This document shows positions 1 to 13,604 of a stretch of DNA of 64,000 bases, piece after piece. The notes under the pieces are model-generated. The model was not told where the DNA came from and ran no database searches. It saw only the letters and a list, made by a program, of their open reading frames with translations. The DNA is from Enoplosus armatus. Lineage: Eukaryota; Chordata; Actinopteri; Centrarchiformes; Enoplosidae. The stretch is from NCBI RefSeq assembly GCF_043641665.1, contig NC_092186.1:16511001-16575000 (forward strand). Reading direction: 5' to 3'. The first letter of the stretch is position 1; each line of letters starts with the position of its first letter. The translations under genes were made by a program, and so were the position numbers.

Positions 1-109
1 TGTATTGATCCAGAATGGAAACCTCATTCAATACGGCTTTAAATTTGAGTGGAGCCCTTTGTGAATGTTATAAAAATGGGTCGTCTGAATAAAGGTGCAA
101 CTGAAAATT

Positions 110-415
110 ATTTTTATTTTAGATTAATCCGCATCAATCAGTCAATCAATTGAAAAAATGCCCACTATAATTTCTCACAGCCCAAGGTGACATATTCAAA
201 TAGCTTTTTCTGTCCGATCAACTGACCAAACCCCAAAGATGCGCTGTTTACTATTAAATAAAAGGTACAAATTATTACATGCACATATTTGAGAAGCTGG
301 AAGCGGGAAATGTCGAGCATTTTGCTGGAAAAAATACACAAACAATGAATCAATTATCAAAATAGTTGCTGATTAATTTTCTGTTGATTGACTAATCATT
401 TGAGGCATTACAATA
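110..415 (-). mobile_element. Degenerate hAT-like MITE, copy 1
   Basis: Diverged copy of the element at 59316-59617: the same blocks appear (GAGAAGCTGGAA, a TTATCAAAATAGTTG run, alternating ATTAAT/AATCAAT ends). Ends are too decayed to define terminal repeats, so boundaries and strand are approximate. Confidence 0.5.
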
Positions 416-965
416 GGTAAGAGCAATGGAGCTTAGATTTCAAATATATGGCTCTGCCACACTGACCTTTATAACCTGACAAGGAGTTATCACTCCCTGG
501 AATCAAAGTGACATACTTCTTCGCTCGAGGAGATGGTCAGGAGGAAATGATTGTTATTCGGAAGTACTTGAAGAGGGTTTCAATCCCAATCGTTACTTCA
601 GTCAGCCAGTCACATGGAAAAAGAATACAGAGTCTGTGTAGGGTTGACATTTGGCATCAAGATATCTGAGCACATCATTTCCCACTCAGCACAGCAAAGA
701 TTGGGAAGTGACGACAATACAATCCCCCATACTACATTAGCTACAGAGCCTGATGCCAGCTGTTATGTTGAATCTACAATATGAATCTACCCCAAGGCCA
801 TCTCCAAACAAAGCACCTCTGACAACTGCAGGAAACATACTATCCAGTGAATTGAGAATAAAATAAACCCAGTCATGGTAATGACAAGACATGTCAGCTA
901 TGCAGCAGGTACCTTATTACCTAAAAATCACAGTCTAGCACAAACAATCTCTTTCATCAAACATT

Positions 966-1200
966 ATGTGGGATTTGATGATTTTAAAACATCATGCCAT
1001 ATGTATGTATAATATGTATTCACATTTTATTGCCAATTTTATATCTAGGCTTTTTGACTTTCTGTACTTGCCTTCATATTTCTCTATATTTTCTGCTTAC
1101 TATGTTTATTGTTGTGCACCAACACACCAAGGCAAATTCCTTATATGTGAAAACCTACCTGGCAATAAACTTAATCCTGATTCTGATTCCGGTTGTTTTA
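966..1200 (+). mobile_element. LINE 3' tail (fragment)
   Basis: The segment ends with a GCACCAACACACCAAGG block, then AAATTCCTTATATGTGAAAACC, a CAATAAAC signal and a short TGATTCTGATTC tail. This is the typical 3' end of an abundant teleost non-LTR retrotransposon. The open frames over it (966-1235, 994-1293) are incidental. Family name not assigned. Confidence 0.6.
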
Positions 1201-1299
1201 TATGTACATTTAATTTTCAATTCATCTATGACTAACCTGACAGCACAGCTTATTTACTTAAAACTACATTATACAACAACATGTGTTGTATGAAAGGAG

Positions 1300-1455
1300 A
1301 GAAGGTTAGCACTCCCCTTGACAAGGATGGAATTGGCCCTTATGGCCATCAACACACATACGGTTAAGGCACTGCCACCTACTTTGTTGCATCTCTAACC
1401 AAGTTTTAGTACAATTTCCCCCCTGGGATCAATAAAATATTTCTGATTCTGATGT
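1300..1455 (+). mobile_element. Second retrotransposon 3' tail
   Basis: Ends CCCCCTGGGATCAATAAAATA followed by TTTCTGATTCTGAT, another common fish LINE-type 3' terminus with simple-repeat tail. It lies immediately after a related tail at 966-1200, suggesting repeated insertion at one spot. Only the 3' end is present. Confidence 0.5.
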
Positions 1456-2117
1456 GTGAACAGGTAGCCCAAGAAAGCAAAGGTATAACTAAAACAAGAG
1501 CTAACTCAGCATAAAAATTATTCAAGAAAGATTTTTTAATTCAGATTATTCCAGTGTCTGTAGGTCGCAGCAGGCAACAACACATTGGTGTAAGTAGGTT
1601 TATAGTGAATAGCAGTAAGACACATTTTGCTTACGTTACTTTAAATGGGAAATAGATGTGAAATGTCCCATTTCATTTAGAACTTTAGGAGGAAAGTCAT
1701 TAGATGATAATACGTCCTCACTGTGTTATTTATTTTCATTGGTTGTTATTGATCTGCTACTCTGATATAGATTTAAAATGAAGGCTTCCATTCATCAGTA
1801 CCTTCCCTGTTGTACCACCCAGCATGTGCTGATTTGTAGCAGATAAGAAAGAAAATAAGTGAAGGTCAATGAACTTTTCATGCCTCAAACTCTGTCGTGT
1901 TTTCTTCATGGTGACTGCAGGCAGAGAGCACAGAGGATGTTGGTGTGACATGCTGCTGAACTCACGTGTGATGCTCATTCTCTGAATGGAGAAGGTATGT
2001 AGGCCACAGGAGGGAGGGATGGAGGATGTGAACAGTGGACAAATAGATGGGACGAGGCCATAGATGTGCAACTCCATATACACAGTGCACTTCTATCAGC
2101 TCCTATTGTTACTGTGG

Positions 2118-2118
<1 letters not shown>

Positions 2119-2152
<34 letters not shown>

Positions 2153-2198
2153 AACACACACACATACACCCACACACACACACACACACATATACACA
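2119..2198 (+). repeat. (CA)n microsatellite, interrupted
   Basis: About 80 bases of CA dinucleotides with AAACGAA and TACACC interruptions. Confidence 0.95.
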
Positions 2199-4359
2199 GA
2201 TGTTCAAATTAGAGAAAGTAATGACTTTTCTCTGTTCCTCTTTTCTGTTCAGTTTGATGCTTTGGGGTGTTTATCTGTGCCCTAGTAACACAAGACGTAA
2301 TTCAACTATCAGGCACAGGTGATGCACGAGTAACATCGATTCAACAAGTTTGCTTGTTTATTTGCTATTTGTTAGTTTGCTTGTTTCATCCCATCCACCC
2401 CCCTTATGAGTTAACCTTTCAATTTCTTTTGACATTCATAATATAAAATAAACAATGACTCACAAATGTCACCAAATGGATAGTGTTTTAAACTTTACCT
2501 TTAATCAGTCCACTCTGTGTTTAATTCAACATACATCACCCTGCAGGTTTAGCCAGAATTGAACACACGTCATGTTGTAAGTAAACATGTTTCCTTAAAG
2601 TTTAGTATTTGGCCAGTACTTTATATTTTTTAAGGATAATTGGACTGGTAGAGGGTACATCATAAATCTGATTTCTGGACAGATACTGTAGAAAGCAACG
2701 TGTCAACTAAAACATCCATTCTCAACTCTGACCTACATCTGCTGTGACTCCTAAAACATTCATCAATCCAATGGAAAAATGATTGCTGAAATGTCTGGGC
2801 AAAAAAATATATGTTGACATGATTATTTATCTTCCTAAATCACCTGTACATCTGTGCTGGCAGCTGCCCACCTGATTACCCTGGTAACAAACTTTCTCTT
2901 CTTTGCTGACCCGCAATAGGAAACAACAGGATTATTTGTACAATAAAGCTTCTTCTTCTTCTACACAGAAAAGATTACTACTTATGACAAAGGCTAATAT
3001 GTTGTGGCGTAATAACAAACAATAACAAACTATAATTTTAATGTTGAATTTTAATGTTATTTCCAGACATCTTCAGTTCATTGTCTTGAGGCTGGGGTGC
3101 TCACCTGATGTCGATCTTGCATCCTCTGTGTGCCATAAATTCAATAATATTTAACCTCGTGGGGCAACATTTACTCCCCTCAGCGGTCACACCAAGGCCA
3201 AGCTATAGTCAGAAAATGAAAAGTGCTGGTAATTGGGGCTTGACTTTACATCAACTGACATAACAGCTGACCCAGAGATGGCCTTTCTGTTGGCGTCTGT
3301 CTTCTGGTTCAGACTGGGAATGTGGGGCCACTTCAACAGTTACACAGGCTTATTATGTTTAATAGGGACAGACCTCAACATTTGCTATTTCAATCATGCA
3401 GAGCTGCTTCACTGCTACTTTCCTAAATATTATTATGTATGAGCAAGTGAAGCAGTAACGCATTTGTTTTATCTGGCAGCAGTACTTGAATCCAGCTGAT
3501 TGATTAGTGCGATTAATTTATGTCTAATGTGTATGTGGCACAAATCATAGAGCCCAAGATAGTGGAGAATGTGTTACTATTCTTCATCCATAGAAAAAAA
3601 CAACACACCAGACACCAAGCAGCTTTAAAAAATCAAGTTCTGACTCAGTCATTGATATTTTGATTTGGGATTCACATTTGAAGAGTTTGGCTTTTAGAGG
3701 GAAAATTTTCTCTTTTTTCCCAAACAAACGGCAAAGTAGACATAATAAATAAAGTTTCAGTCGAGACCAAAGCAGTAGAGAAGTGCTGTCCTGCTGCATA
3801 ATTTGTTAAGCGCACTCAACAGATTTATAAATCAGCAGCATTTGAACAAACCCATGTTTTAACAATTTTACTGTAAAAACAAACTAATGGAGACCATTAC
3901 TACTCTAATACACGTAAAATATGTCATTTTATAATATTTTTCATTTGTGTTTTAAATGTTTTGGTTTTGGTTGAAAGTTTGTTTTTTTGTTACAGAAATC
4001 TGCTGTTAAATACAGCAAACATTTACATTTTGTAAAAGCTGTGTGACAAAGTCTCAACTCAAAGACCCATTTTCATCAGCAAATGGAAAAAAGCTGTAAA
4101 ATTCATAATTGAAGGGTGTAAGATGTGGTAGCTTCTGATAACAGACTTTTAATACTGAACTTTTGCTTTCATGCCTGGAGTCATTATAGAGCACGTGACT
4201 GTGCCACTTGCCAATTTTCTATTATAATTAAAAATGTAAAAAAAAAACAACCTCAAGTTAAATATATATATAAATAAAAACAAAATAAAGAACTGCTTCT
4301 TAAGGTATTAACAACTAGAAAAATAGTGTCAACAATCTGATTTTTTTTTGTATCAAAGG

Positions 4360-4811
4360 CAGGCCTGGGCGATAAAATGATAGTGATATGCAGCAGCGAT
4401 AGACTCTTCATCAATAGCAATAAGAAAACGTTTGATAGTTTCACTTAAATGCAAACCGCCATGAAAGCACATAACCAATCCGCCCTGACTCATAAACAGC
4501 CAATCATGTCGTGAAAATAGAGCGTGCTACGAGTGACACGCAAACAGCCAATCATTTAACAGGTGTGTTGTTCGGTTGCACCATCGACATATAACACAAC
4601 AACAGACACAGCTGGAGTGAGAAAATTAGTGCAGACAGTGAGGAAATTGTTAAATTCAAAGTAAGGTGGTTAAATTGAATATAAAGTTTCTTTTCTCCTG
4701 GTCTTTATAAAAAAAAGAAAAACGTTGTTAAAAATGATCAATAATTATCGATATAGACTGAAATTAAACATTTTATCGTGATACATTTTTAAGCTATATC
4801 ACCAAGCCCTA
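4360..4811 (+). mobile_element. Non-autonomous hAT-like MITE with 8-bp target duplication
   Basis: The left end CAGGCCTGGGCGATA and the right end, whose reverse complement reads TAGGGCTTGGTGATA, are imperfect terminal inverted repeats. They are flanked by ATCAAAGG (4352-4359) and ATCGAAGG (4812-4819), an 8-bp duplication with one mismatch, the size made by hAT transposases. The 452-bp body has no coding capacity. Confidence 0.8.
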
Positions 4812-4819
4812 ATCGAAGG

Positions 4820-7800
4820 ACAATTTTTATAAAACAACTTTATATTATATCATATTTTTAAGGATTCACTCTTTAAGATGAAAACAGATTTTATGAGTCA
4901 TCCTCCATGTGCGGAAATTCCACTATGTGCTGCTGACCGTCTCTGCAGATGTTTCCTCTCTCTGTTGTTGTTCTCCCTCGGCACCCTGGGGTCTCAGCTT
5001 GTGGCCAGCTAGCATAAACAGTGTTTTTAAAAGGAACACAGGTGGTTTTGACTAAGAATGTATAGTTCAGTGTTTCCCAATCTGTATTCCACAACATGGC
5101 TGATATCCCAGCCATGGACAGATTCTCTCTAGACTGGTACAGGAAGTTACTGTCCCAACACTGGCTTGTGGTTTCCTAAGATTTAAGAGGCACTTTTACT
5201 GTTTTACCAGGCAGGAAAGAAACCAAACTGAGGCAGGCTTCTCACCTGCCATCAGCTTTTGGCTGGTTACAACCAGGTTCTGCTTCTGTTGCTGTGAAGG
5301 TAGAATATAATAGAGATATTCTGAGACAAGAAATGAACTAATATATATTTTTCAGAACATATAGTAAAGCATTGGTTGTTTTCTGTCTTGCATCTAAAGG
5401 TCAAAGCTGCTTTTTCATCAATGTTTGTAAGCCTCTTTTGCACTTTAGTTTAGTATGAATAGAAACACATTTTAATGTGTGAGGAATAATTAATCATACC
5501 AGATTAAAAAGCCTTTTCAAGGCTGATGATATTTGTACGATATTTATGAGATTCCTTCCTATCTCCTTGTCGTCGTTGCCCCCCCCCCCCCCCCCCCCCC
5601 CCCCGGACAGATATGAAGGCACCCATCATGTGATGTGTGTGCCTGCATGTGTGTGTGTGTTCCCATGGAGAGGACATGTTGCCCTTTTCCTGCCTCACCT
5701 TTCTCTCATTCTCAGCTATCACGTGCACGGAGCACACAGAGGGAAGGTGGTCTCGTGACAAACTGGGCTATGGTAATAAGGATCTGAATTTAAACAACCA
5801 ACCCACACTCTGTGGAGGCAAAGATACACCATCTCCAGGTATTTATAGGACTCGTGAATGATTTTCTCCTGCTGCACTCAGAGTATAGGAGCATGAATGT
5901 CTACAGCTAGGGTAAACCTGGCTGTGTTTGACTAATGAGGTGCTCTGATTTCCGTCCAGAATAGAAACGGGGACACACTAAGTGATTCCACCACAATGTC
6001 TGCAATTTATAAGTGGAGACTAGGGGATATTCTCTAATCATATTTTCTTGGTTTTGAAAAAGCTATTGTTGCAGCTAGAGCTGTTTCACATCAATTAAAG
6101 CCATCTGAAAACTCAGATTTTCTCATCTGAAATAGAAGGGTAGTTTTTATGTGCAAATTTCAAGTAGCAAGCATCTTTCTCCAAAACAACATATTCTTCT
6201 TCATCTTCTTCATAAAAGGATGCTTTTTGGCAGCGTAATGCAAGTGCTCTGACATCAAATGATTGCACCGCAGGTTCAGAAGTCCAATATTTACTTTTTA
6301 ACATATTAAGAATATTGACATATATTAAAAAAAAATTCCACTATTCACCCACTATCCAATGAGAAATCTATCAGAAGAAGAAAAGATAATACTTGTCTCA
6401 CTTTTTCTCATCTTCATTGTTGCAGTGTGCAAATGAACTCCTAAAGTGTACTGAGCATCATAGGTTGATACTGTGTCTGTAACATACTGAGGTTGACTTC
6501 TAAACTTTGAGTGTATCCCTTAAATCCAGATTCAAAACGCTTTATTGTGACAGAAAATTGAAGGGTTTTGTTTTTTTGGCTGTGCACACTTTGTTTTTGC
6601 CGTCTTCTAGGAGGTGCTGGCCATGGGCACAGCAGGGTTTTCTTGGACATGTTTTTGGACACAACAGGAAGTGAACAGATCAATAGAAAGCTCATCACAA
6701 GATTTCTGGGCTGTCTGACACGTGCACCCACACACTTCTTCAAAATCTGAAAAATTCCTGGAAACGCTCTGACAGAAACTTCAACCCAAATCAGAACTTG
6801 TTCATGCTCCTTCAAAGATGCAGCGATTTTTCATTGGTAAAATACATATCATATGTATTTGGGGGAAATGCAATTCTACTGTCTGCATTGTTTTAAACAA
6901 ACCAGACAGAATGAATTTAATTCATGTAAAACATATTAGTAAAATGTTCACTGTGTTTTGAAGTGGATATTTCCTCAATATAAAGCCATGGCAACTAAAA
7001 TATGATTAGGCAACTTAATGCACTTGGTTAAGATTAGAGAAAGATCATATTCATGGTTAGATAATGAGAATATCAAAGTTACTATGAAATGAGATGAGAT
7101 ACTGGACATACTAGTCCTTTCTACTTGCAGTAGAACTGTTTTCTGTTGAAACTGTCAGCCTGTGTGTCTGGGTGTGTGTGATGTTTGTTTCTGTCTGAAA
7201 TAACAGCTTCAGCTTGAGGCAATGGGAGCTAAAAGTGGTGAAAAGTTTATGGATCGTGTCCCTGTTTCTTTAATAGTTTATGTTGTGTGCCATGGCAGAT
7301 ACAAAGCAGACGCTCGAACAGGCTTCAGCGCGCATGTTATTTATTTATTTATTCTTTAACAGATTTTCAGATTTGGTTTAGGAATGACAATTTAGTTTAA
7401 TGTTACTGGTGTTTAAACACATGTGAATGGGAGACAAACTGCACTGAACTTGTTGTTTGTCGTCCTTTTTGTCATCCTGAATGCCGCTAAGGCACTTCCC
7501 CATTGGCTTCAGTATTTAGTATCTAGAGTTAGTGTGAGTAGCAATAAGACATTGAAAAGTGTGCCACCTGCAGAAATGATAGAATCTAATAAATAAACAA
7601 ACAAATAAACTAAATAAATAACTGTACTGCTAATACTGTCTTTGTCAGCAAGCTAACAAAGCTAATGTTAGCCACAGAGATGTCAGGCTAGTCAAGTTGC
7701 TACAAAAACGTATTCGTTAAATAAAGTTGTTTAAAAAATTGTGCTCACAGTAAAAATCGTTGAATGTTACAGTTTTGATCTACCAAAGAACGAGCATGGT

Positions 7801-10287
7801 AGGAAACATTGTTGATAACAGAGGAATAATGTACAAACGTGTGCACAAACATATGACTGCAGGATTTCATATATGAGCAATAAAAATGAGAGTGAATGTA
7901 TACTTGAGTGTTCATATGAAGCGATTTGTTTGTGTATGTATATGTCAGATTTGTTTTGGATAAACAAAGTGTATATGGCTTTTGGTCTGAGCGTGTGTGC
8001 ATGTGGTTGTGTGTGTGTCTGCATGTTATATATTATGTAACTGTGGTATTAAGCAGAACATGGCCTCAGGCCACATTGTTGCAACCCCAGATGAAGACAT
8101 ATTGAGACTAACCAGCACATTGTGCTACTCATCACACTCTCCCAGTGGACAGCTGTGACAGTTTGCTTTAGACAGAGACGCGTTCATGCAGCAATACTTC
8201 CACCACCTCAATGTAACCTGCACACCCGGGGGCAGAAGTAGCTGAAAGTTTAGAGAAGTGGCTTGTTTACAACTGAAGTTCCTCAACCAACTGTGAAAAC
8301 CTTGGAAAGTGAATGATTTATACTCTTTCTCCTCACTACATCTCTCTACAACTGTTTTTATATTTATTTTGCCCTGCAAAGATGCAAAAAACCTGTATAA
8401 ACTTAAAAGGCACACAGAAATAACAGAAATGAGCCTGATGGGCCTTTTTCATGGAGGACATTTTGACATGTCACAGTAGGAGAAGCACAGATGTAAATAA
8501 TACAATTATTGATGGCTGCATTCCATTTAGCTGCTTCAGTTCCAGGGTCCTGGTGTACCTGGTGTGTGTGTTGGCTCACTGAAACACCACTCAAAAAAGT
8601 CAAACAAATAGTACCGTTGCACTAAAGCAACATGATGAACTTAAATAGCCATTACAGTTTGATCCTCAGCACAGCCTTAAAATTCCCAGAGAGGATTTAG
8701 GTATCCTTTAAAAGCAGATGAAAAATATTACAATAAATGTAGAGGATTGTGTGGCCTTGGTGGAGGTATACACTGTAAGTATGTTGTATATCATTCCGTA
8801 TATCATATCATAACTTTTTAAAACTGAAAATTGAGCTAGGCAGTGATGACAAGAAAATGCCAAGACGCCTCAGGGAGTCTAGTTTTGACATATATTGATA
8901 CTGAGTTATTGCTATTGACACGTTTTCAGCAGAGAGCGTTATAATGAGATCAGCGTGATGAGGTCATACATAATGTGTAGTGGGAGCTTTGGAGATCACT
9001 AAAATCCTGTAAAGATAAGGCATCCAAGATCCAAGATCAAGGTCGGCTCATTTACAATAAAGTGTTTTTTATGTACAAAAAGTCCAAGAGATGATTCTTA
9101 ATCTTTGTGTTTCGCTGAGTTGTGTACAGTTAGAGTTCTGGCTCCTTCAGAGTCTTAGCTGTTTTTTCTCTCTGAATGTTTCCATTGTTTATCTCTGGGT
9201 TTGATTTCATACAGCTGTGTGTTTGGATTTAAGGTCACCAAGCCGCTGAACTCAGAGCAGAGAGGTGACCACTCTCGTAATAGCTGGACACACATAAACA
9301 CCATCAGGGGACTTGTGTATGGTTAAAAGTGCTCAGCAAATGTTTTGATAGGAGATCTTGGTCAGAGCTCAATTTGTAAGACAGTATCATCACACAGATG
9401 CTGGTTGTGACCTTTTGTGTTGGGAACGACTCAAATCACAGTAGTTTTAAAATCCTTGCTTCTGTTGAAATCGAAATTGATAATTATATGTCTTAAAAGA
9501 CACACTGAATTGTTTCTGGGAGCAGTTTTTGCCATATCTATTTAAGACCTCTCCTACATCTCAGCTGTCGAACAAACCCAGACATCTTCTATCCTCGTCC
9601 ATGTAAACTTGTCTCTCGTGGTGATTTTGCTCAGACAGTGCTGTTGTGAAAGTCCAGACCCTGACTTACAAATATCAAATAGAGGCTCTGATCAGTCTGG
9701 TGGCAGTTTGGGAGAGTTGATTTTATCACCAGGTATTATGTGCCAGTACAGATTTATCCTCCAGCTGTAGTAGGCACGGCACGCATAAACTGGGGATAAA
9801 TTACCTGAAACTGTGTAATCTGTAGGCTGCAGTAAGTTATTTTACAGATTGTGATATTCAGTCATTAATGGTCATCTTAAATTTGCTGTTGTTTTGATCC
9901 TTTCCTATGCTGTTTAACATCTTAACATCTGAATGTATCCTTCACCTGCACAAATCAGTAATTTGATTCCTTGTATTTTTGACCTTGTATCTGGTTTTGA
10001 TCTTGTATCTGTGCCTTGTATCTTTTTGGTGTCTGTTTTCATTATTTAGCTTTTACATTGTTTCACAATCTACACACTGTGAACTACAGGCATTGCAAAA
10101 AGCCCTCTGAATAGTTCAGGAGTGTGAAGATGCAGAGTCTCCTCTATATTTTGAAACTTTTATGTACTGTACCCACTTCCTCCAAAATGCAGTTGTTCCA
10201 CCTTTTTGTTCCCACTTCCTGACCTGTTGGGGTTCCTCAGGTAATTTGTGAAGCAAGTTGATTTCAGCAGATTGCATCAGGCGAAGC

Positions 10288-10289
<2 letters not shown>
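4820..10289. other. Non-coding spacer
   Basis: AT-rich sequence with a poly-C run at 5579 and a small GT-rich patch near 8000. No coding exon, RNA gene or clear mobile element was recognised. Confidence 0.6.
5579..5604 (+). repeat. Poly(C) run of 26
   Basis: An uninterrupted run of 26 C (poly-G on the other strand), unusually long for unique sequence; its length may be uncertain in the assembly. Confidence 0.95.

Positions 10290-10328
<39 letters not shown>
10290..10328 (+). repeat. (GT)n microsatellite followed by GA-rich tract
   Basis: About 39 bases of GT, then a GAGAGACAGAGAGAGA tract to about 10353. Confidence 0.95.
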
Positions 10329-10329
<1 letters not shown>

Positions 10330-10333
<4 letters not shown>

Positions 10334-13300
10334 GAGACAGAGAGAGAGAGGGGGGATTTGTATGTGCAGTGTGTTGTGTGGGTGACAGGTACAGCACCGG
10401 TGGGTCTTCCAGGTCTGCTGCAGAGACTAGCAGTATGAGACAGTCTGCTTAACAGACAGGGATGTTTGAGATGTCATTTGAAAGACAAGATTGTAGTTAA
10501 ATACCACACAGGGTGTGAAAATATCTTCACCACTTTGTCCTTTCCCACTTCCTTTGTTTGTATCCAGATGATGAATAATCCCATGCACTTACTCCTTGAT
10601 TTTGTTTCACTAAGAAGATCCACTGTGTGAAAAATCAGATTTTTCTGCAATCGAAACAACATAAACATATACTATAAACAGAGAGACTGAACAATGTGTG
10701 CAGTTTTTACTGAAGTATCACTGCATACAACCAAAGAGGCTACAAACTGTGTGTGATTTTCTGATATATTTGTCACATATGCACATCTGCATATTTTGAA
10801 ACTACATATTTGTATAATTTTACTGAAGATTTTGACACTTTCACACTCAATAATTCTGAATCATTAATTAAATAATTCAGTAATAAAAATTGAGGCTTGT
10901 TAGGGTGCAGTGGCCACTCCTGGACCAAAACATCCCTCATCCCACATCCCTTTTCTCGATGTTCATCTCAGGGTTTATTCTTAGTGTTGTATGTTCACGC
11001 CTTGTCATTCACACCCAGAGAACAGTGGTGTTATTTTTGTACTTTGAGAAGCTGGTCTGCGTTCTCCTCTCCATTGGGCGAGCTGGTTTCGTCATGTACT
11101 GTGCTATACAACAGTTGTATAAAAGGTCTGAGATGATCAATGTGCCTGGGAAGATAATTACTGACCACCACACCCTCCAATTAACATTAATGACACTTAT
11201 CAAGCGTGCTTGGTTACACACTCACTGTCTTTGCACACCAACTGTTTTAAGGTTAACACGGTGTCCTTGGTCTGTGTGTCTATTTCTTTTTTACACAACA
11301 GTAAACAGTGTGGGGGAGGTATAGTACAGTAGATAACTGCTGCTCAGTCTATAGGCCAGGCAGTATATATATAGGATAGGACATATCAGTAGAGTTACGT
11401 CTTGTCCCTGGCAACAGGGAGCTCAAACTAAAATGAAACCTCTATCTGCCTCCTCCTGCTTCTTCTTCTTTATCACCTGCCGTGATAACCCTCACAATCT
11501 ACTCTTGTGTCTGTCCCACGGTTCAATCAAGCAGGTTAAACCTTTTTTTTTTTTTCAAAAGAAGGCCTCCAAGTTTTCAATCTTTCCTGGAGTTGATGTG
11601 TCCGTCCCATGGGTAACATAACGTCTGCTGACTGTTCATCAAGTCAGTGGAAGAGGTTGGTGGTAGATGGACCTCTGCTTGTCAGACACATGAAGATATG
11701 GGTGATAAAACTTGCCTGGACGGAGATTAACAAAGCCTTGCTACTGTAGCTGCCTGTTCCACACCATGCTTACCTAGAATATGAGCTTCCCCCCAGAACG
11801 GCTCAGTGGACAGAGCAGCAGAGCCGTCATTAGTGTGAGTGGGCTTCATAATATGACCCGTCTCTCACAGTGTGGAAAACTCAGGGTCACATTATACTCC
11901 AAACAAAATCAAATGTAATGTGTTTTCAAAGACTTTTGAACACAGTGCTGCATGCCGCTCCTTCTTTTGAGCATCAAACACTCACTCCCCTGCAGACTTG
12001 AAAGGTGCAGCTTGCTTCTTTGCGGCTATAGTCAGCTTGGTTTCAGTTGCAATGGAACAGTGACCCACTTTCATGGAGAAAAACTACACTAAAATATACA
12101 AAGAAACTTCTACTACTACTACTCCTGCACTATAATCCACTTCTCCACTGTCCATCCATGTGCTCAGTATGTTCCAATCGCTCGTATTTTAACGAAAGTA
12201 TTACTAAATATACTGTTTATGTTTCAGTCCTCTCACACAAACTCTTGATGTTGGAAGAAAATGTTCAAGTTGACTGCTTTCATTTAGATTTTTTTGGCAC
12301 TGACTTAGATCGATCAAATATAAAAATGTTAATATGCCAGACGAGTAAAATATGTAGCCACAACCACTAGTGTTTTACATCTACTGTAATTCATTTAATG
12401 GAATGTTTTATTTGAAATACGATATAAATTATTAACAGATAGTGATTATTTTATTACTGTAAGAAGTTTTATGTAGACATAATAAGAAAGGTTTTATATT
12501 TCTGTTTGTTTAAAGGCTTTTTTTTTTTTACACCAAGCATGCTAATTATAAACACACACATCCAACCACACACTGATCGACACACGACAAATCAATCATT
12601 GAAAGGTTTTCACTTCCGCAGGCAGACGACACCGTCTCCTGTTGTGCAATTCTCATTATGGCTCATCTTCATCTGTAAGTGACATCAGTTCTGTGTAAGG
12701 CCTGAGGATAAGTAGCAACGAAGCACCATTAAATCCCTCCTCGAACAATTACTGCGAGGGGCAATGCTCTAAAAGCCCAATGAAAGAGAGAGTCTGTGTT
12801 GTTTTCACCTGCTGTTACATAATCATAGTTAACAGATGTATGAATGGACCCCGGCTCTGAGGCCAGTTAATGCCTTGTTTTGTTGATTTCTCTATCCCAT
12901 TTGGACAAAAGAAGGATTTTGTTTAGGAAACCAAAATAGATTTTCATAGGTGGACTGTCTGAAAAAGCAAAGAAAGTGAGAATGTTACGTCATTTTGGTA
13001 CATTGTTCATCTTCAATTGATGTCAAAAGAAATGTGTTTGCATCTATAATTATCCTCTATGACGAACACACAGCGTAAAACATTAGTTATACCAGCAAGC
13101 AGCAATTCAGAAAAACAAGCAACTCACAAAGGCACAGAGGACTGGTCTACCCTCTGACCACGTGTCACTTCCTGCTTGTGTCTTTGCTGACAACTTTGTC
13201 GAGTTTTCACATGGGAATTGTTCATTATTCATCCATTCAACTCTTTGGAACTGTGACTCATGATAAACTCAATAATTATTTGTACATTGATTCTTTTTTG

Positions 13301-13535
13301 TAGTATCACCCAAATGAAGTCAACTTCCAGTTTAAATGTGAATACTGCATAGCGACATAACATTTTTAAAATGTGGTCAATGAGAATCAGTTTTCATCCT
13401 TAAACCTGAGTAGGATACTTATTTTTAGGTTTAAGGTCAGGAAATAGTTGGTGTTGGTGAAGGGTAGGCTTACTGACTTGGGAAAACCCTAGGTCAGTGA
13501 GGATCCTCAAAAATATAGTATGGATAAGCAGCACA

Positions 13536-13604
<69 letters not shown>

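Larger units (their letters stand above)
416..4351. other. Non-coding spacer
   Basis: Apart from two LINE tails and one CA repeat, I see no gene here. Open frames are under 110 codons, lack plausible splice context and match no family I recognise. Confidence 0.6.

Noticed and set aside
966..1293. Two overlapping hydrophobic frames
   Set aside because: They lie on a LINE 3' untranslated tail ending in an AATAAA-like signal and a simple-repeat tail.
10890..11324. 144-codon plus-strand frame
   Set aside because: It has no ATG at its start, matches no known family and has no splice context; overlapping frames on both strands are equally open.
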